A stretch of 64,000 nt of DNA from Podaxis mareebaensis (Eukaryota; Basidiomycota; Agaricomycetes; Agaricales; Agaricaceae), in the NCBI GenBank assembly GCA_018524725.1, contig JAEUWP010000530.1:1-64000 (forward strand), written 5' to 3'. Below, one piece after another: positions 48,336 to 60,315 of this stretch. Under the pieces are notes generated by a model. That model worked only from the letters and a program-made list of their open reading frames with translations, did not search any database and was not told the DNA's origin. A program made the position numbers and the translations under genes. Numbering within the stretch: position 1 is the stretch's first letter; each line of letters starts with the position of its first letter.

Positions 48336-49286
48336 ATGGCTCTGGTCTTTCATATTTGTGATTACACGAGAAGTACAATATTCCACTCGTATTCTTGCGC
48401 CGAGCTATATATTTATGGGGCTGCAATACGTTCCAGTGCTGTCGCAAGCAACAGGTAAATTCCAAGTAATTCACATGGTCCGCCATCCCCCAGCGGCTCA
48501 ACACACCTTGTAAACTCGCGAAAATATTCGACTTGGATCATTGACAGACCAGTCCGCTTGAATCTGAGGTTGTGCATGCGATCATTCACTCCTTGGGAAG
48601 GCAATGTACGTACGAAGATGGTATAAGGCGTGGAACCGTCATGCTCCAAGTCACGGGTAACGTTGTAACTTTATCCTGCCATGGGCTTCACGATTTTCCT
48701 TCTGCCACGATGACTCTTCCAGGATATGTGGGGCATTTTTTTTCGATGTAAGTTTGGCGATGAGTCTTTGAACTACTTTCCACCCTTGTTAAATAATGAG
48801 GTCCGAGGACCTTTGCAGTTAGGTAGTGACTCAAATTTGGCGTAACTTGTGAATGTGCCCAGCCGGTACATAATAATCTTCTGTCGTCCTTCCCCCTTCC
48901 CTTACCCTTCGCCGGCTCTCCTGTACCTCCGAGGAAAAACTCATCCATATAGCATGCCGTACCTCTTTGGCATGGGAAAGGGGGATATAGCGCAAATCGT
49001 TATTTCGTCGCAGAATTCGGTGGTGATCTATGTGGTGAACATGCTTCACGTGGCTACAGTGACCTTCTTCCTTACACCCATTCAGCCAACTATACCGGCT
49101 ACCAAGGACCAGTTTCTAATAAAAACCCAGCGATATGAATGCATGGGAACCCAGCTCTTACAGAAGGCAACAGAATAGTGTGGGTGCATCAGAAGCTTAT
49201 CTACAAGTATCCCTCATGGAACGCTTTATCGCAGGTGTCTAATACCCAGCCATTCCTTTCCATCCTTCACATACCGTCACTCCACA
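48336..49286 (+). promoter_or_regulatory. Promoter region of permease B (duplicated)
   Basis: Non-coding region upstream of permease B, similar to 44391-45380 with scattered substitutions and indels. It contains a run of eight T near 48735 and the same block as copy A near the ATG. No specific element is recognised. Confidence 0.5.
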
Positions 49287-51558
49287 ATGCTGGAAGGTCC
49301 TAGAGACAGACAGGATAATGAGGCAAATCGACGTTCTCAGGACCACAGACGCGACAATGCCCTTCTTGCGAGGTTAGGCTACAAGAGCGAGTTCCGACGT
49401 GATTTCTCGGTATTTCGTTCTTTATTTGTTTACGATTTTACCACTAACCGTGCGATCTTATGAAGCCCATACACACGGTGGGATTTGCATTCTCGATTAT
49501 GGGAGTATGCGCTTCTGTGTCTACAGTATTCTTTTTCCCTCTGATCACCGGTGCGCCTGTCCCAAGAATGATGCTTTAAGCCAGGCATTTACAATACGTC
49601 CTGCGTTCCAGCTGGTCATTTGGGCATTACATTTGGTTGGATCATCCCAAGTCTCTTCGTGATCTGCGTTGCACTCTCATTGGCCGAATTAACCTCCGCG
49701 ATGCCGTACGTTCGTTTCTAACTCTTAGCTAACTAACAACTGGATGTAAATCTCATTTCATGGTGGCTTAGAACCAGCGCAGGCTTATACTACTTCTCTG
49801 CCAAACTCGCACCTCCCAAATATGCACCTCTTATTAGCTGGATCACGGGTTGGGCAAACGTAACGGGGCAGATCTTGCTCGTATGTTCCATTGAATTCGT
49901 CAAGTATGACACATTTTCCCCATTCCTTCCTCTTGTATACCTTTAACACAACCCTAACACTGTACGATATTAGTGCGCAGATGATAACAACAGGCATATT
50001 TGTCGGTTCAGATGGTAAAGTTAATCTTGGACCCGCACAAACGTTCGGTATCCTCCTCGCCCTCCTTCTCTCTCATTCTATCGTGTGCCCGTCAAACTCG
50101 AAATTCTTAGCGAGGATCTCTCTCTTCACTGGGATTATCAACGGTTTGTCCTCTCCTCTCCTCTCCTCTTTAGAACGTTTCGTAATTGTGGCGTTGTAGT
50201 TGCAACAACGGTATCGACTGCTATCGCTCTAATAGTCGTACCAGGTTCCAACAGGGCCCCAGCAAAAGACGCCTTCACGCTGCTGGAGAATCATACGGGC
50301 TGGGATAATAGTATGCTTTGTCCACCCCTCCCTACCTCATTGCCCTGACTTCAAGCTAAGATGGGTGGGCGTTTATCATGTCCTTCACGGCTGCAATGTG
50401 GGCCCTCACAGGCTGTATACCCTTCCTCCTTCCTTCACACCTCATCCTTCTTATAATCTCTCACAGACGACGCAGCAGCCCACATCTCCGAAGAAGTTTC
50501 TTCTGCCTCACGCGCTGCTCCCCTCGCAATGATCACTGGGGTGTTGGGTACCGAAATACTTGGCCTCTTCCTGCTCATTGGCGCCTCTTTTGCCACGTCC
50601 AATGTTACACGTACAGTCAACACCGACTTAAGTATGCCCATGGGCCAAGTTTATTTGGACACATTTGGGAAGAAGGGGATGTTGGCTGTTTGGAGTTTAT
50701 GTATCGCTGTCCAAGTGCGTTGAATTCCATTCCTCAATCCATCACCAGCCTCACTTATGATTTTCTGTTCTATGTCGTAGTGGGTGAATGGAGTGACACA
50801 AGGTGTTGACGCCTCCCGGGTCACGTTCGCTCTCGCGAGAGATGGCGGTCTCCCTGGCTCACGGTGGTGGAAACAAATCCACCCTCGTACAAAGACACCC
50901 GTATATGCCGTCTGGCTTGTCATGATTATCTCAGCCATCATTGGTGTCCTCGTCTGGAGTGATACAGCTCTGTCCTCTCTCGCTGGGTGCGTGCTCACTC
51001 CTACCTTATTTCGGCTTGAACTCATCCTTGGATTGATAAAGGGCAACGGTCGTAGGCTTATACACGTCCTATGCTATTCCGATTTTCCTACGTATCACAT
51101 ACGGTCATAAGACGTTCAAGCCTGGTCCGTTCAACCTCGGACGGTGGTCCCGACCTATCGGAGCTGTTGCAGTCCTCTGGGCGCTCTTTGTTAGTGTCGT
51201 CCTCCTATTCCCGTTGAACCCGCATATCAAGGAGTCGGACGACATGAGTACGTATCTTTCCAGAAAATTCATCGTAAATGGTCGGAATGCTAATGGTTTG
51301 AGACTAGATTACGCAGTCGTGATTGTTTTAGCTGTATTCATCCTCTCCTCCCTCTCCTGGATTCTCTCGGCACATAAATGGTTCCATGGACCGGTGCCCA
51401 ACATTTCCGCAGACGAAATGACCAAGGCTACTGCCGCGCTGGAAAGTGAACGTGATGACGAAACGGTAGCGGCGTCAAAGGAGAAACGGAGTAGTACCCC
51501 CACGCACGAGAGCTTACATAGTTCATTCGATAAAGTGTCGGAGCCCAGGGAACAATAG
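49287..51558 (+). CDS. Amino-acid/GABA/choline-type permease B (APC superfamily)
   Basis: Tandem copy of permease A with the same exon layout, predicted at about 559 residues. The first exon encodes MLEGPRDRQDNEANRRSQ against MLERPRNRHHDGATRRTQ in A, so the cytosolic N-terminus has changed most. Membrane segments are nearly the same: for example FAFSIMGVCASVST is identical, while VFFFPLIT replaces TYFFPLVT. The stretch from MITGVLGTEILG to the end of that exon is identical at protein level. The tail differs (SEPREQ instead of SESKE). All splice sites that I checked remain GT-AG, so it should be functional. Two copies suggest a dosage or expression split rather than a dead copy. Confidence 0.93.
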
Positions 51559-51977
51559 GTTGGTTAGAAACACATGTCGAACATCGAACAGTTATGTATA
51601 TCGAACGTATGTATTCGAAATTCGCCAATTGTCATAATGCGCCGACCAAATAGGGAATATTTACATCCAGAACCGAAAAGAGAAGATGAAGAGGGAATCA
51701 TGTCAACAGGAAAAAAAGAGATATAGAAAAACAGACAGAAGGAATGACAAAATGTGACATAAAGAAGAAAAGCCAAACAAGGAACGGCAAGGCGTGTCGT
51801 TAGGAGGGAATTAGGGGAGAAGAGGGTAGTGTCAGCGGGGTAGGAACAATGAGCATACATGAAGAGAAGACCATAGAAGCAAAAGAGAAAAAAAAAGAAA
51901 ACCAAAAGGAATAAGTATGACTAAACGTCCACCCGATGTCTACATCCACGATAGCAACCACCAAGCACACTCCAAAT
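51559..51977. other. Convergent spacer between permease B and BOI-like gene
   Basis: A 419-bp spacer between convergent stop codons, similar to 47655-48075. It contains A-rich stretches that may act as polyadenylation signals. No gene. Confidence 0.6.
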
Positions 51978-54900
51978 CTAGAACCCAACGAACCCACCAG
52001 CCTGTACGGCACCCTTCCCGATACTCTGCGCAATCGCTCGTCTCTTATCCTCCCAAGCCTTGAGCGCCTTCAGCAACTGCAAAACCTTATCCCTCTTTCC
52101 CTGCCTCACATCATTAATACTCACACTTCCCATCTTCACATCGTTATCCAGCAAAAAGTCAAATAGCCTAAACAAGCCATCTAGCTTATCGTCGTTCGCG
52201 TCCACCGGGAACGCCGAATCCGGTACTGGCGGTGAAGAGGGCTTGCCCTTGATTGATTCCGCGAGCCTGAGGAGGCCTAGGCCAGAACATAGTGGACCTG
52301 TGGGGTCAGTAATTTGGAGGTGGGGCGGGAGATGAGAGTTGGCCCATTCGATGAGGGATTCTTCACCGCTCCCAAGGAGCGTAGAAGAGCGCATGGAACC
52401 GGTTCTCCTCATCTCCCTCGATGGCCTCGGAGGTGCTGGCCCGGCATTTGAGCTCAGCGCACCCAACTTGGCAGCAACGGCCGCCCCCGCGCCAGTCGAT
52501 TCCTTCTGGTCGAGATCGCTACCATTCGTATTCAAGGAACCTGAACCAACATCTTGATTAGTGAAAAACGAAACCGGACGAGCGCGGCTATCCTTGCCAT
52601 CTGCGCTCGAGGAGAGCCCCATAAGAATTTGTGCGTCGCGGGTAGAGAGTTGATTGGGGTTTTCGCGACGGAGTGCTTTTTGAGTTGCGGCGCGGGCCGT
52701 TGGAGAGGGTGGGCGTGGTGCGGGATTCATGGCCTGTGCAACTGTGAGAGGTATCGTGGGTATATTGCAGGAGGACACGACAGGTTCTGCGAGGAGTATG
52801 AGATCATTGTTAATTGGATGAAAAGTTAAAGCCACGTACTCGTATAGTCCCGATCAATAGTTGCCTTCATGATCGCCTTCATCCAATCTCTGACAACCGC
52901 CTTCTCATCTGAACTGAAGAAATGCGTCCTGTCCTGATCATGATCGATCCGGAACCCATATCGACCAGGATCCAGGTTCTCGTCCACCGAAACCTTGTAT
53001 CCGATGATATGAATGTACCCCTTGATCTTCGTCTCCTATACCTTCTAGTCAAAACCTGAGGTTTGATCAAAGAACACGTACACGACTCACCGCTTTGCTG
53101 TCACTCTTCAGGCAATACATATGCGGGCCTTTGAGCACAAAGTACCGATTCCTCCACGAGTTATATCTATCACTCCTCTTCCTCATCCACCCAACGTGAT
53201 CCGGCTCTCCAATTTGCTCAATAATGCTTCGCCCAGGTTTTACAAGACCAGAAGGCGAAGCAGCTGACAAACCACCAGTAGCCGTAGGCGACGCGCCATT
53301 GCTAGAGGGGTTAGACACAGTGCGCTTCCGCAGCACAGAATCTCTAACGTCTCGCTCTTTCATCGTCCTCGTCTTGTCTTGCTTCGGCGACAAGTCTTGG
53401 TTTTCTCCGGGTACTCGCGGAGAACCCGTGGGCGTAGATGGACGATGTGTAGAGGATGACTTGCGAATACTGCCGGAATGGAGACGAGGAAGACCGAATA
53501 GCATGGATGATTTCTCGGACGGGGTGTCATCAAGGCTTGCACTAGCAGATGCATGAGCATACCATCACAGAAGTAGTGTAAAGCCAGGGGCGTACCTTGG
53601 AGGAGGCTTTCTTCCCTTAGTCAACGACCCACCAAACGTTCCACCAAAGATACTCAACCTTTCACCTCCCTTACCTCCATCTATACTCCTCTTGCTCTTT
53701 CCGTGCCTACTGGACACGCTACCTTCCTTCTCCTTCTCTTTTTCTTTGTCCTTCTCCTTGTCCTTCTCTGGTAGGGGCGATCCCAGAGGCGACATGTCCT
53801 TGGAATGACGAACCGACGAACTAGCAGAGTCATGTGACCTGCCAAACAGCCGCCTGCGCGTCCTGGGAGCAGGGACGATCTCGCCATCGCTCATATGTCC
53901 ACGATCTTCCTTCTCTTCTTCGACAAGCTTGGGCTGTATGGCGTCAACAGTCGCAGAAGCCTTCAATGCTCCATCCGATGGCGACAACGACAGGTGTGCG
54001 GGACGAGGTTTCTATACCACAAAGACATCAACAAAAGAACCGAACAAGAAACCAGAGCACAAACGCACCAGCAGTCCATTCTCACCCGAAATCCCCAATC
54101 CACTCGACTCTCCTCCCTCTCCATCAGCTCTAGTAACATTCACATACTCACTCTGGGACGGGCTCTCCTCCAACGGCCCCCCAGCAAAGCCACCCACAAC
54201 GCCGGGCTGCATAACCCCATTATTCACAACCACCTGCCCTGCGGCATTCCCGTTCGCACCAACGGAGCCATTCGCGTAGCTAAACCCATTCATCCCATTC
54301 CCAGGCCCAGTAAACCCAAGTGGGCTTCCGAGCGAACTCTGAAGGCTCTGCGAATACGTATGTCCAGCCCCAGTACCAGGGAACGAATGGTGGCTCTGGC
54401 TCTGGCTCTGCGTCCTTGAGTGGATTTGCGATTGGGGGCTGATAGGGGTATGCGTAGCCATAGGTGATGGCTCCGTCGTCGAGCCAGGATTATCGGAATA
54501 CGTTAAAGATGGTGGACGGCGCAGTTCAGCAATGGCGTTGGAGATGCGAACACGTTTCCCGAATGCCATGATTCCAATTTCGGTTTTGAGGAGATTGACG
54601 TCGAGTTCGAGAAGGACGTCACCCGTAATTTCTTGTTCTGTAGATCCTGTTAAGTAGTCATTCGCAGAAACTCGGCGGGGTGAATGACGTACCAATGAAT
54701 TTGTCGCAGACGTCTTGGTCGAATCCTTTACTCTTTAACCAATCTACAACATCCTCGAGCGTCCACTCAGAAGGATGCGGCTTCTTCTTTTTCTCTTCAG
54801 CCGCTGGTAAAGATACGGGAGTAGGCATAGCAGGTGCTGGCGACGTCGTAATAGGCGGAGGCGAAGCGGCATTCCTGACAGTACTACCAGTCGCGATTGA

Positions 54901-56494
54901 ATTCGCCTGCTGAACAGAAAACACAGGTGGAGAAGGGGCCCCAGGGGCAGGTGGCAAAGCCGAGGTGGGCTCGGGTGAGGCTGCAGGGATCGAGGCCTGT
55001 GCAGAACCTCTAAGCGAGCTCGCCGACGCAACACTGGTATGTTTTGACTGCGAAACTGGGGGGGACATAGGTCTGCGTGGAGAACTAGCGGGAGGGGAGA
55101 GAGGTCTTGATGGTGTCGACTCGCGCAACGGGGTGCTGGAGCGCGTGTGCTCAGGGACAGGCATAGAGATGGGCACGGGGCTCTCCGTCTTGACATTGTT
55201 ATCCGGATTAGTTTGGGCGCCTGCCGGAAGCGAAGTCGAGGAGCGGTTTGTGCTAGAACGTGGTTCGGAGCCTTGAATGGATGATGAATCCACAGCAGGA
55301 TTGGCTGGCGAACGAGAGATTTGGAAGGATGAACGAGTCGCCGTAGCAGTTTCCGCTTGTGTTTCATCCTTTTCGGGTAGAGTAAGCGAGACTGCGGTAT
55401 CCTCATTTGAGGGAGGAGTAATGGATGCTGCTGGTGTGGCCGTAGCAGCAGTACCCTTTTCTCGGCTTGAAGGTACCTCTGCATCTGTTTCAACGTCCTC
55501 ATCTTCCTCTGGTATACCCTGAATGGCGGTGCTTCGACTGGTAAACCCTTCATCACGTTCTACTTCATCCTCACTTTCGTCACTCAGCTCCACCTCAATC
55601 GGCGGAGCAACCACACGGTGGTCGGAATTGGCATTCAAACCACCCATCATAGCTTCCAGCTTCTCCGCCTCCTCTACAGCGCGCCTCGCCTTTTCCGCTA
55701 GCTTCATCCTCGCACCCCTATGCCACCCCTCCACATCATCACCGTGATCAGTCCCATCAAGGTCACTAAGGTCGATGTCGGTATCGGTATCTCTGTCGTC
55801 CCGAGTGCTGACGAAGCTGAAGCTACGGCCACCGTCGTTATCGCCGTGCTTGCGTCCTAGTTGCTCGATAGCCTCCTGAACATCCGCCAGAGCGGCTTTC
55901 ATAACCCCGTCGCCAGATGGTCGGGATCCCTCGAAATCATGGTTGCCGTTCAGGAACTGGGGAGGGGCTGCCTTAGGGATTGGGGCGATGATGGGGGGAT
56001 CAGCATCTGGTCGAGGGCTGCCGGACTCTGATTCTTCGCGTAGTACATTAAGTGCCGTCTTTTGCCCGAGGTCGGTAGTCGTATTGGTAGCAGAACCGGT
56101 ATCATTTTCGGGAGAGGTGGTGGAGGGGACAGCGGTAGGGGCAGCGGGGGTTGTGTAGCTCACAGGAAACAGGCCAACTTTGCCCGCCAGATTACGGCCC
56201 TAAGTAGAAGGAAACATGAGTGGTGAAAAAAGGTTACCGATAAAAAATGAAAAGTAGTAAAAACATGGGCTCTGGCATGCGAGGCTATACCAGTCCGCTA
56301 CCACCCAAAGAGAATGAGAAAAAGCGGTCCCAAAGGCCGCAGCGAAAACCAACATGATGCGGACTTACCTGCCACCATCCGTCTCCGTATAGGTCGTCCT
56401 TCTCTACGACCTCAATGCGCTCCCCTGCACGGAAAGGGACTTCGTCGTCGTTTTCAGGCACAAAGTCATGCAAAGCGTAAACGTATTCAGGCAT
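51978..56494 (-). CDS. BOI1: BOI-family polarity protein: SH3, SAM, PH and CH-like C-terminus
   Basis: A large scaffold of 1357 residues that in yeasts (Boi1/2, Pob1) links Cdc42 polarity to exocytosis at growth sites. Seven exons: 56494-56369, 56199-54693, 54637-54069, 54011-53596, 53541-53091, 53035-52840 and 52786-51978. The SH3 domain is at 1-57 (ALHDF, then GDGWWQ, GKVGLFP). A long acidic Ser/Pro-rich linker follows, with many SPP motifs. The SAM domain lies at about 518-585 (WTLEDVVDWLKSKGF, then LLELDVNLLKTEIGI). The PH domain is about 987-1085 (VGWMRKRSDRYNSWRNRYF, then WMKAIMKATI). The end, 1232-1340, reads SLIEWANSHLPP, then GLGLLRLAESI and FRLFDFLLDND, which resembles a calponin-homology fold. 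The first intron (169 bp) is unusually long here. The 3' end was copied into the permease duplication. Confidence 0.93.
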
Positions 56495-57119
56495 GGGAAA
56501 CAGGGAGCCGCTCCTCGCGGCAGTTGGAGTGGTGCAATACAATGAAGGGAAGGTGAGAGTTGGAGGAAAGTGAGAAAGAGACAATTATTCCGTTTAGTAA
56601 TCGGATTACCCAAGACGCTGAGTGGCCGGAAGAAGGCTCTGTATGGAGGTATGAGGGCAGGTATGTGGGAGACGTGGAAGATGATTATGACAGTGAGGAG
56701 AGTTATCAGCCCACTCAGGTTTCGGATTCCGGGGGGGCACGTGGCTCTCATCTCCTTTTCCATCAACCCTGTTCCCTTGCTTCCACCCATTCAACATGCC
56801 AGTCCTATCGCTAGTACAATTCCTCGAGACACCTCTAGAACTAGAGGACCGCTTTCCCACCCTGTATATCTGCCCGTTTTCCGGGAAATCCTCGCTCTGC
56901 GGCACTCATACCCACCTCGAGTTCGCTTAAAGTTCCCGTGCACCGTGCGTAATTTCCCGCCACCCTTGTTCTCTGTGTGAACGTCTAAGACATTCCTTTG
57001 ACCACAACCCGCCCTTTCTACTTGGCACACCTTACACGAGATAGCCTCGAGTCGTCAACGGTATCATTTAATTCGTATACGAATTGTTAATATCATAAGC
57101 AGATCCGCTTTGTCCTCCC
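56495..57119. other. Intergenic region upstream of the BOI-like gene
   Basis: About 625 bp holding the BOI-like promoter and the 3' end of the acetate-transporter homologue. No gene is seen. Confidence 0.6.
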
Positions 57120-58021
57120 CTAATCCGACAACACACCCAACGGGAGTTGGAATAGCGCCGATTTCTCAGCAGACATCATCATACTAACGCCAATGTAGAA
57201 CGCAATTAAGCCGGTGATGCATCCCCAAGCGCCGCCGGCCCTATTGACACTAGAGGCCCTAGTATCAGCTTCTATTCTTTCCGATCATTTAGAGGGCACT
57301 CACGAAGCCATCCCGTTCCATGATCCAATCGACAGCAATAATAATGCAATCGAGAGGGAAGACAACAAAACCACAAATGCAATATTCCTCTTGAGGACTG
57401 GTGGGCTATTGATTGACGTCATCGAATGCCCCTTGATCGATTTACCCGAAGCACTCACATGAACATGACGGTGATCATGAACCACACAATCAAGTATAAC
57501 CCGAATGCCTGGTTGTATTCATCCAGGTTACCGTTAAATGAGTCGATGACACCCGATCCAGGGATTTGAATCGTGGCATAGGACATCCAGAACGCTCCAT
57601 AGGAAGAAAAGGCTGGAATGATATCACATGGATACTAGCTGAAATCAAGCACCTGCACAAGAACGTGCTCCTTACCAGTGGCTCCGAAGGTATTTCCGTT
57701 TGCGATCTCCCACATACCAGCCAAGAGCTGGACGAGACCTCCAGCGAAAACTGCCATACCGACGACCAAGTTTGGCACTGTGACTCCTCGTGTGTTAACG
57801 ATGAACAAGGACAACAAAAAGGTCGTTGCCGCGAAAGAGAAGAGTCCACTAAGTTGCGGTCAGACAGATGTCCACACTCTATAAAACGGGAATACCCACA
57901 CGGGTGCCGGGTTGGCCAGCCTTCTGCTTTGTCTTGGCGGCTGCTGGTGATGACGATCCATACCATACTCAAGAGTTTGGGGGCCCTGGCCCTTTTCGAG
58001 ATCCTTGCTGTTTTCTGACAT
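57120..58021 (-). CDS. GPR1/FUN34/YaaH-family transporter (acetate channel-like)
   Basis: A six-helix plasma-membrane protein of 223 residues; relatives (yeast Ady2/Ato, Yarrowia Gpr1) move acetate or ammonium. Five exons: 58021-57900, 57848-57676, 57612-57459, 57405-57304 and 57240-57120. The family signature NPAPVGLFSFAATTF is formed across intron 1 (canonical NPAPLGL). Further helices are TVPNLVVGMAVFAGGLVQL, then FGLYLIVWFMITVMF, NIAFVVLLSSLSIALLLLS and WGCITGLIAFYIGVSMMM. The segment FSSYGAFWMSYA is also conserved. The N-terminus is short and hydrophilic. The donor at 57458 and its acceptor at 57406 were chosen by frame, because a nearer acceptor breaks the reading frame. Confidence 0.94.
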
Positions 58022-60315
58022 TTTCTGAGAGCTCGTTTGGAAGGCTTAAGCGATTCAAGAACTGAAAAGAAGTCGAAGGGAGGGCACGGAGTGGACCTGG
58101 TGCAACTCTCATACCCCCTCAAAGGCGTTTTTATACGCATATATTTTCACTTCCTCAACTCGCTTCTCAGATTCCACGCTAACCAGTGCACCACCCCTAA
58201 CGTGACATGACACGATGAAAGACCAGACACAAAAATGGGCATCGCAACGGAAAGCCTCTTCCCTCCGTCCACCTCATGACCCCACATTCTCGGTGCAACT
58301 CTCACAAGCGCCACTTAACAATCCCCCCTCGAATCCCACGCAAAATCCAATAATACTCAATACTCCTTTTTCAAGCCTACCTACTCACTAGTTGCTACCG
58401 ACATCATCTACCTCACCCAAAAACCAACCACACACCCACCAATGCTCGGAACAAGTCACGCAGACCATCAACAAAAGACTCAAAACTATTTTAACACGGG
58501 AACCTCACTCCATTCCGTGAATTCCAGAAACAGACCTCAAGAAGAGAAATCACGACGAAGTGCGAACAAATCAGTACCTCATACTCTCACCGACCGTCCT
58601 CCTATGACCCCACGGGCCACGTTCAATTTATATCGGGCTTCCCCGCAGTCAATCTAACATCCTTCTTTTAGAGGTCGTTGGGGGGTTGGATGACAAAAAT
58701 ATTCGAACCGTGGAGAGTCCTGGATGTTATGGAGAGTGTAGAGCGTGAAATGGGGTCATGGTGTTCTCAAGGGTGGAAACTCATTAGTCAGGAAGTACGA
58801 AAGGATCGTGTGAGATGGCTTTAAACGGTTTTTGGGTGTTTGTTGTTCGCTTCAGCTTGCAGGGGATGGGGGTAATTGGGCTTGATAGGTGCTATGGGCT
58901 CTCCTCTTTCTTCCGTATCTCTTGCATTGTAATGGACTCTTCGAGATGGAAAAGTGAGACCCAGTGATAGAAACTCCACGGATCCTCGATTGCACCCTCC
59001 AGAACACATCCCGCGGAGATGCTCACTGGTTTCACACGATATGTCGATGAAGCAGATCAGTGATAAAGCCATTGCTGTCCAAGAATCTGACGGGACGAGA
59101 TTTGAGCGTGAGTTCATCTGCAGTTGAGGGAACCAGGACGGAGTGAAAAGCAGAGAGCCTCACAAGGATTGACGTGAAAGGTTAGAAAGAGAGACGACAT
59201 GACGTGTTATATTGTATATTCGCGAGTTTTGTAATGACATAACTTGTTATTGGTCTCTTGTATTAGCTCAGAAGTAGTGGTTAAATCAGAAACGTGAGAT
59301 TCTTCTTCGAGCTGGCTGAATGTTGGAGTAAGGGAGTGAGAACGGCCATGGTCCCACCCAGCTGTGTTCTAAGCCCTCCAACTTCCTGTCAATGGACAGC
59401 TTTTTGCAAAATCATGGTTTTGTTTTTCACAAGAACCTCCCAACTTTGTTAAGCCTGATCGAGCTCCGAGTAAAATATTTCTCCGCAGAAGATGATGGTA
59501 TCGGAGCAACATGTTTCTTGCTACACTTCGAGTTCGCAACCACCTCACCTACGAATCTATATTTAAATCCCGATGGTTCCCAAAGATGTGATTTTAATTG
59601 ATTGATACTTATCGTTAGTTCTCATGACCACACTCGATCACGGAGCGGGCCGATAAGTTCCTCAGACTTCATGATCTTACAATGGTTCATCGCAAGTCCA
59701 GCGTTGGAGCAGACCATAAGTACCTCGGTTGGGCTTTCGGCTATTTCATCTATTGGACAGGGAGGCCGGGATCCAGCGGGGTGGGTGAACCAATCTTCTT
59801 TGGATGATACAAGCCAAACTTCACCTTAAGACGCGGATGAATTGATACCGTCCCATATCGAGTTTGAGAACTAAGGGCATTGGTCTACCACCGGTAGAGA
59901 GGTTATATTTAACTGTTCCTTGAGCAACAAGTTGCTCATACATTTGATGATCAATCAAACATTTTGACATGTAGTTATATAATCAGTGCCTGACCGACAG
60001 TGATAATGAATTGGCGATCCATCATAATGACGAACCACCATTAAGATCGACAATGCCCAATCCAGAGTCATCCCATGCAACGGCTGCCGCAGTCTCATCA
60101 GTCCTTGGACTAGACAGTTGACTAGTTACCTTGGTTCGAGACCTCCACATGAGAACCTGATATGCGGAGACAGACAGCGCGAACGCATCAGGTAGATAGA
60201 CCGACATTTCAGATTGCTCAATGTGGAACGATAACGGTGAAGTTGTGTATGTAGCGAGTAGAGCTGTGGGAATTATGATTAAGTGGGTGCATTATACTAC
60301 GGCGTGTCCTAACAC
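58022..60315. other. Gene-poor intergenic region
   Basis: About 2.3 kb upstream of the acetate-transporter homologue, holding its promoter, and downstream of the phosphatase. Short frames at 58442-58657 (plus) and 58821-59117 (minus) lack domains. Nothing else is supportable. Confidence 0.5.

Larger units (their letters stand above)
48235..52137 (+). repeat. Tandem duplication, right unit (about 3.9 kb)
   Basis: Second copy of the unit described at 44348-48234. Its right edge lies inside the last exon of the intact BOI-like gene, which shows that this side retains the ancestral downstream neighbour. Confidence 0.88.

Noticed and set aside
45381..51558. Permease pseudogenes with many stops
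   Set aside because: All stops lie within short GT-AG introns; the spliced frames of both copies stay open.
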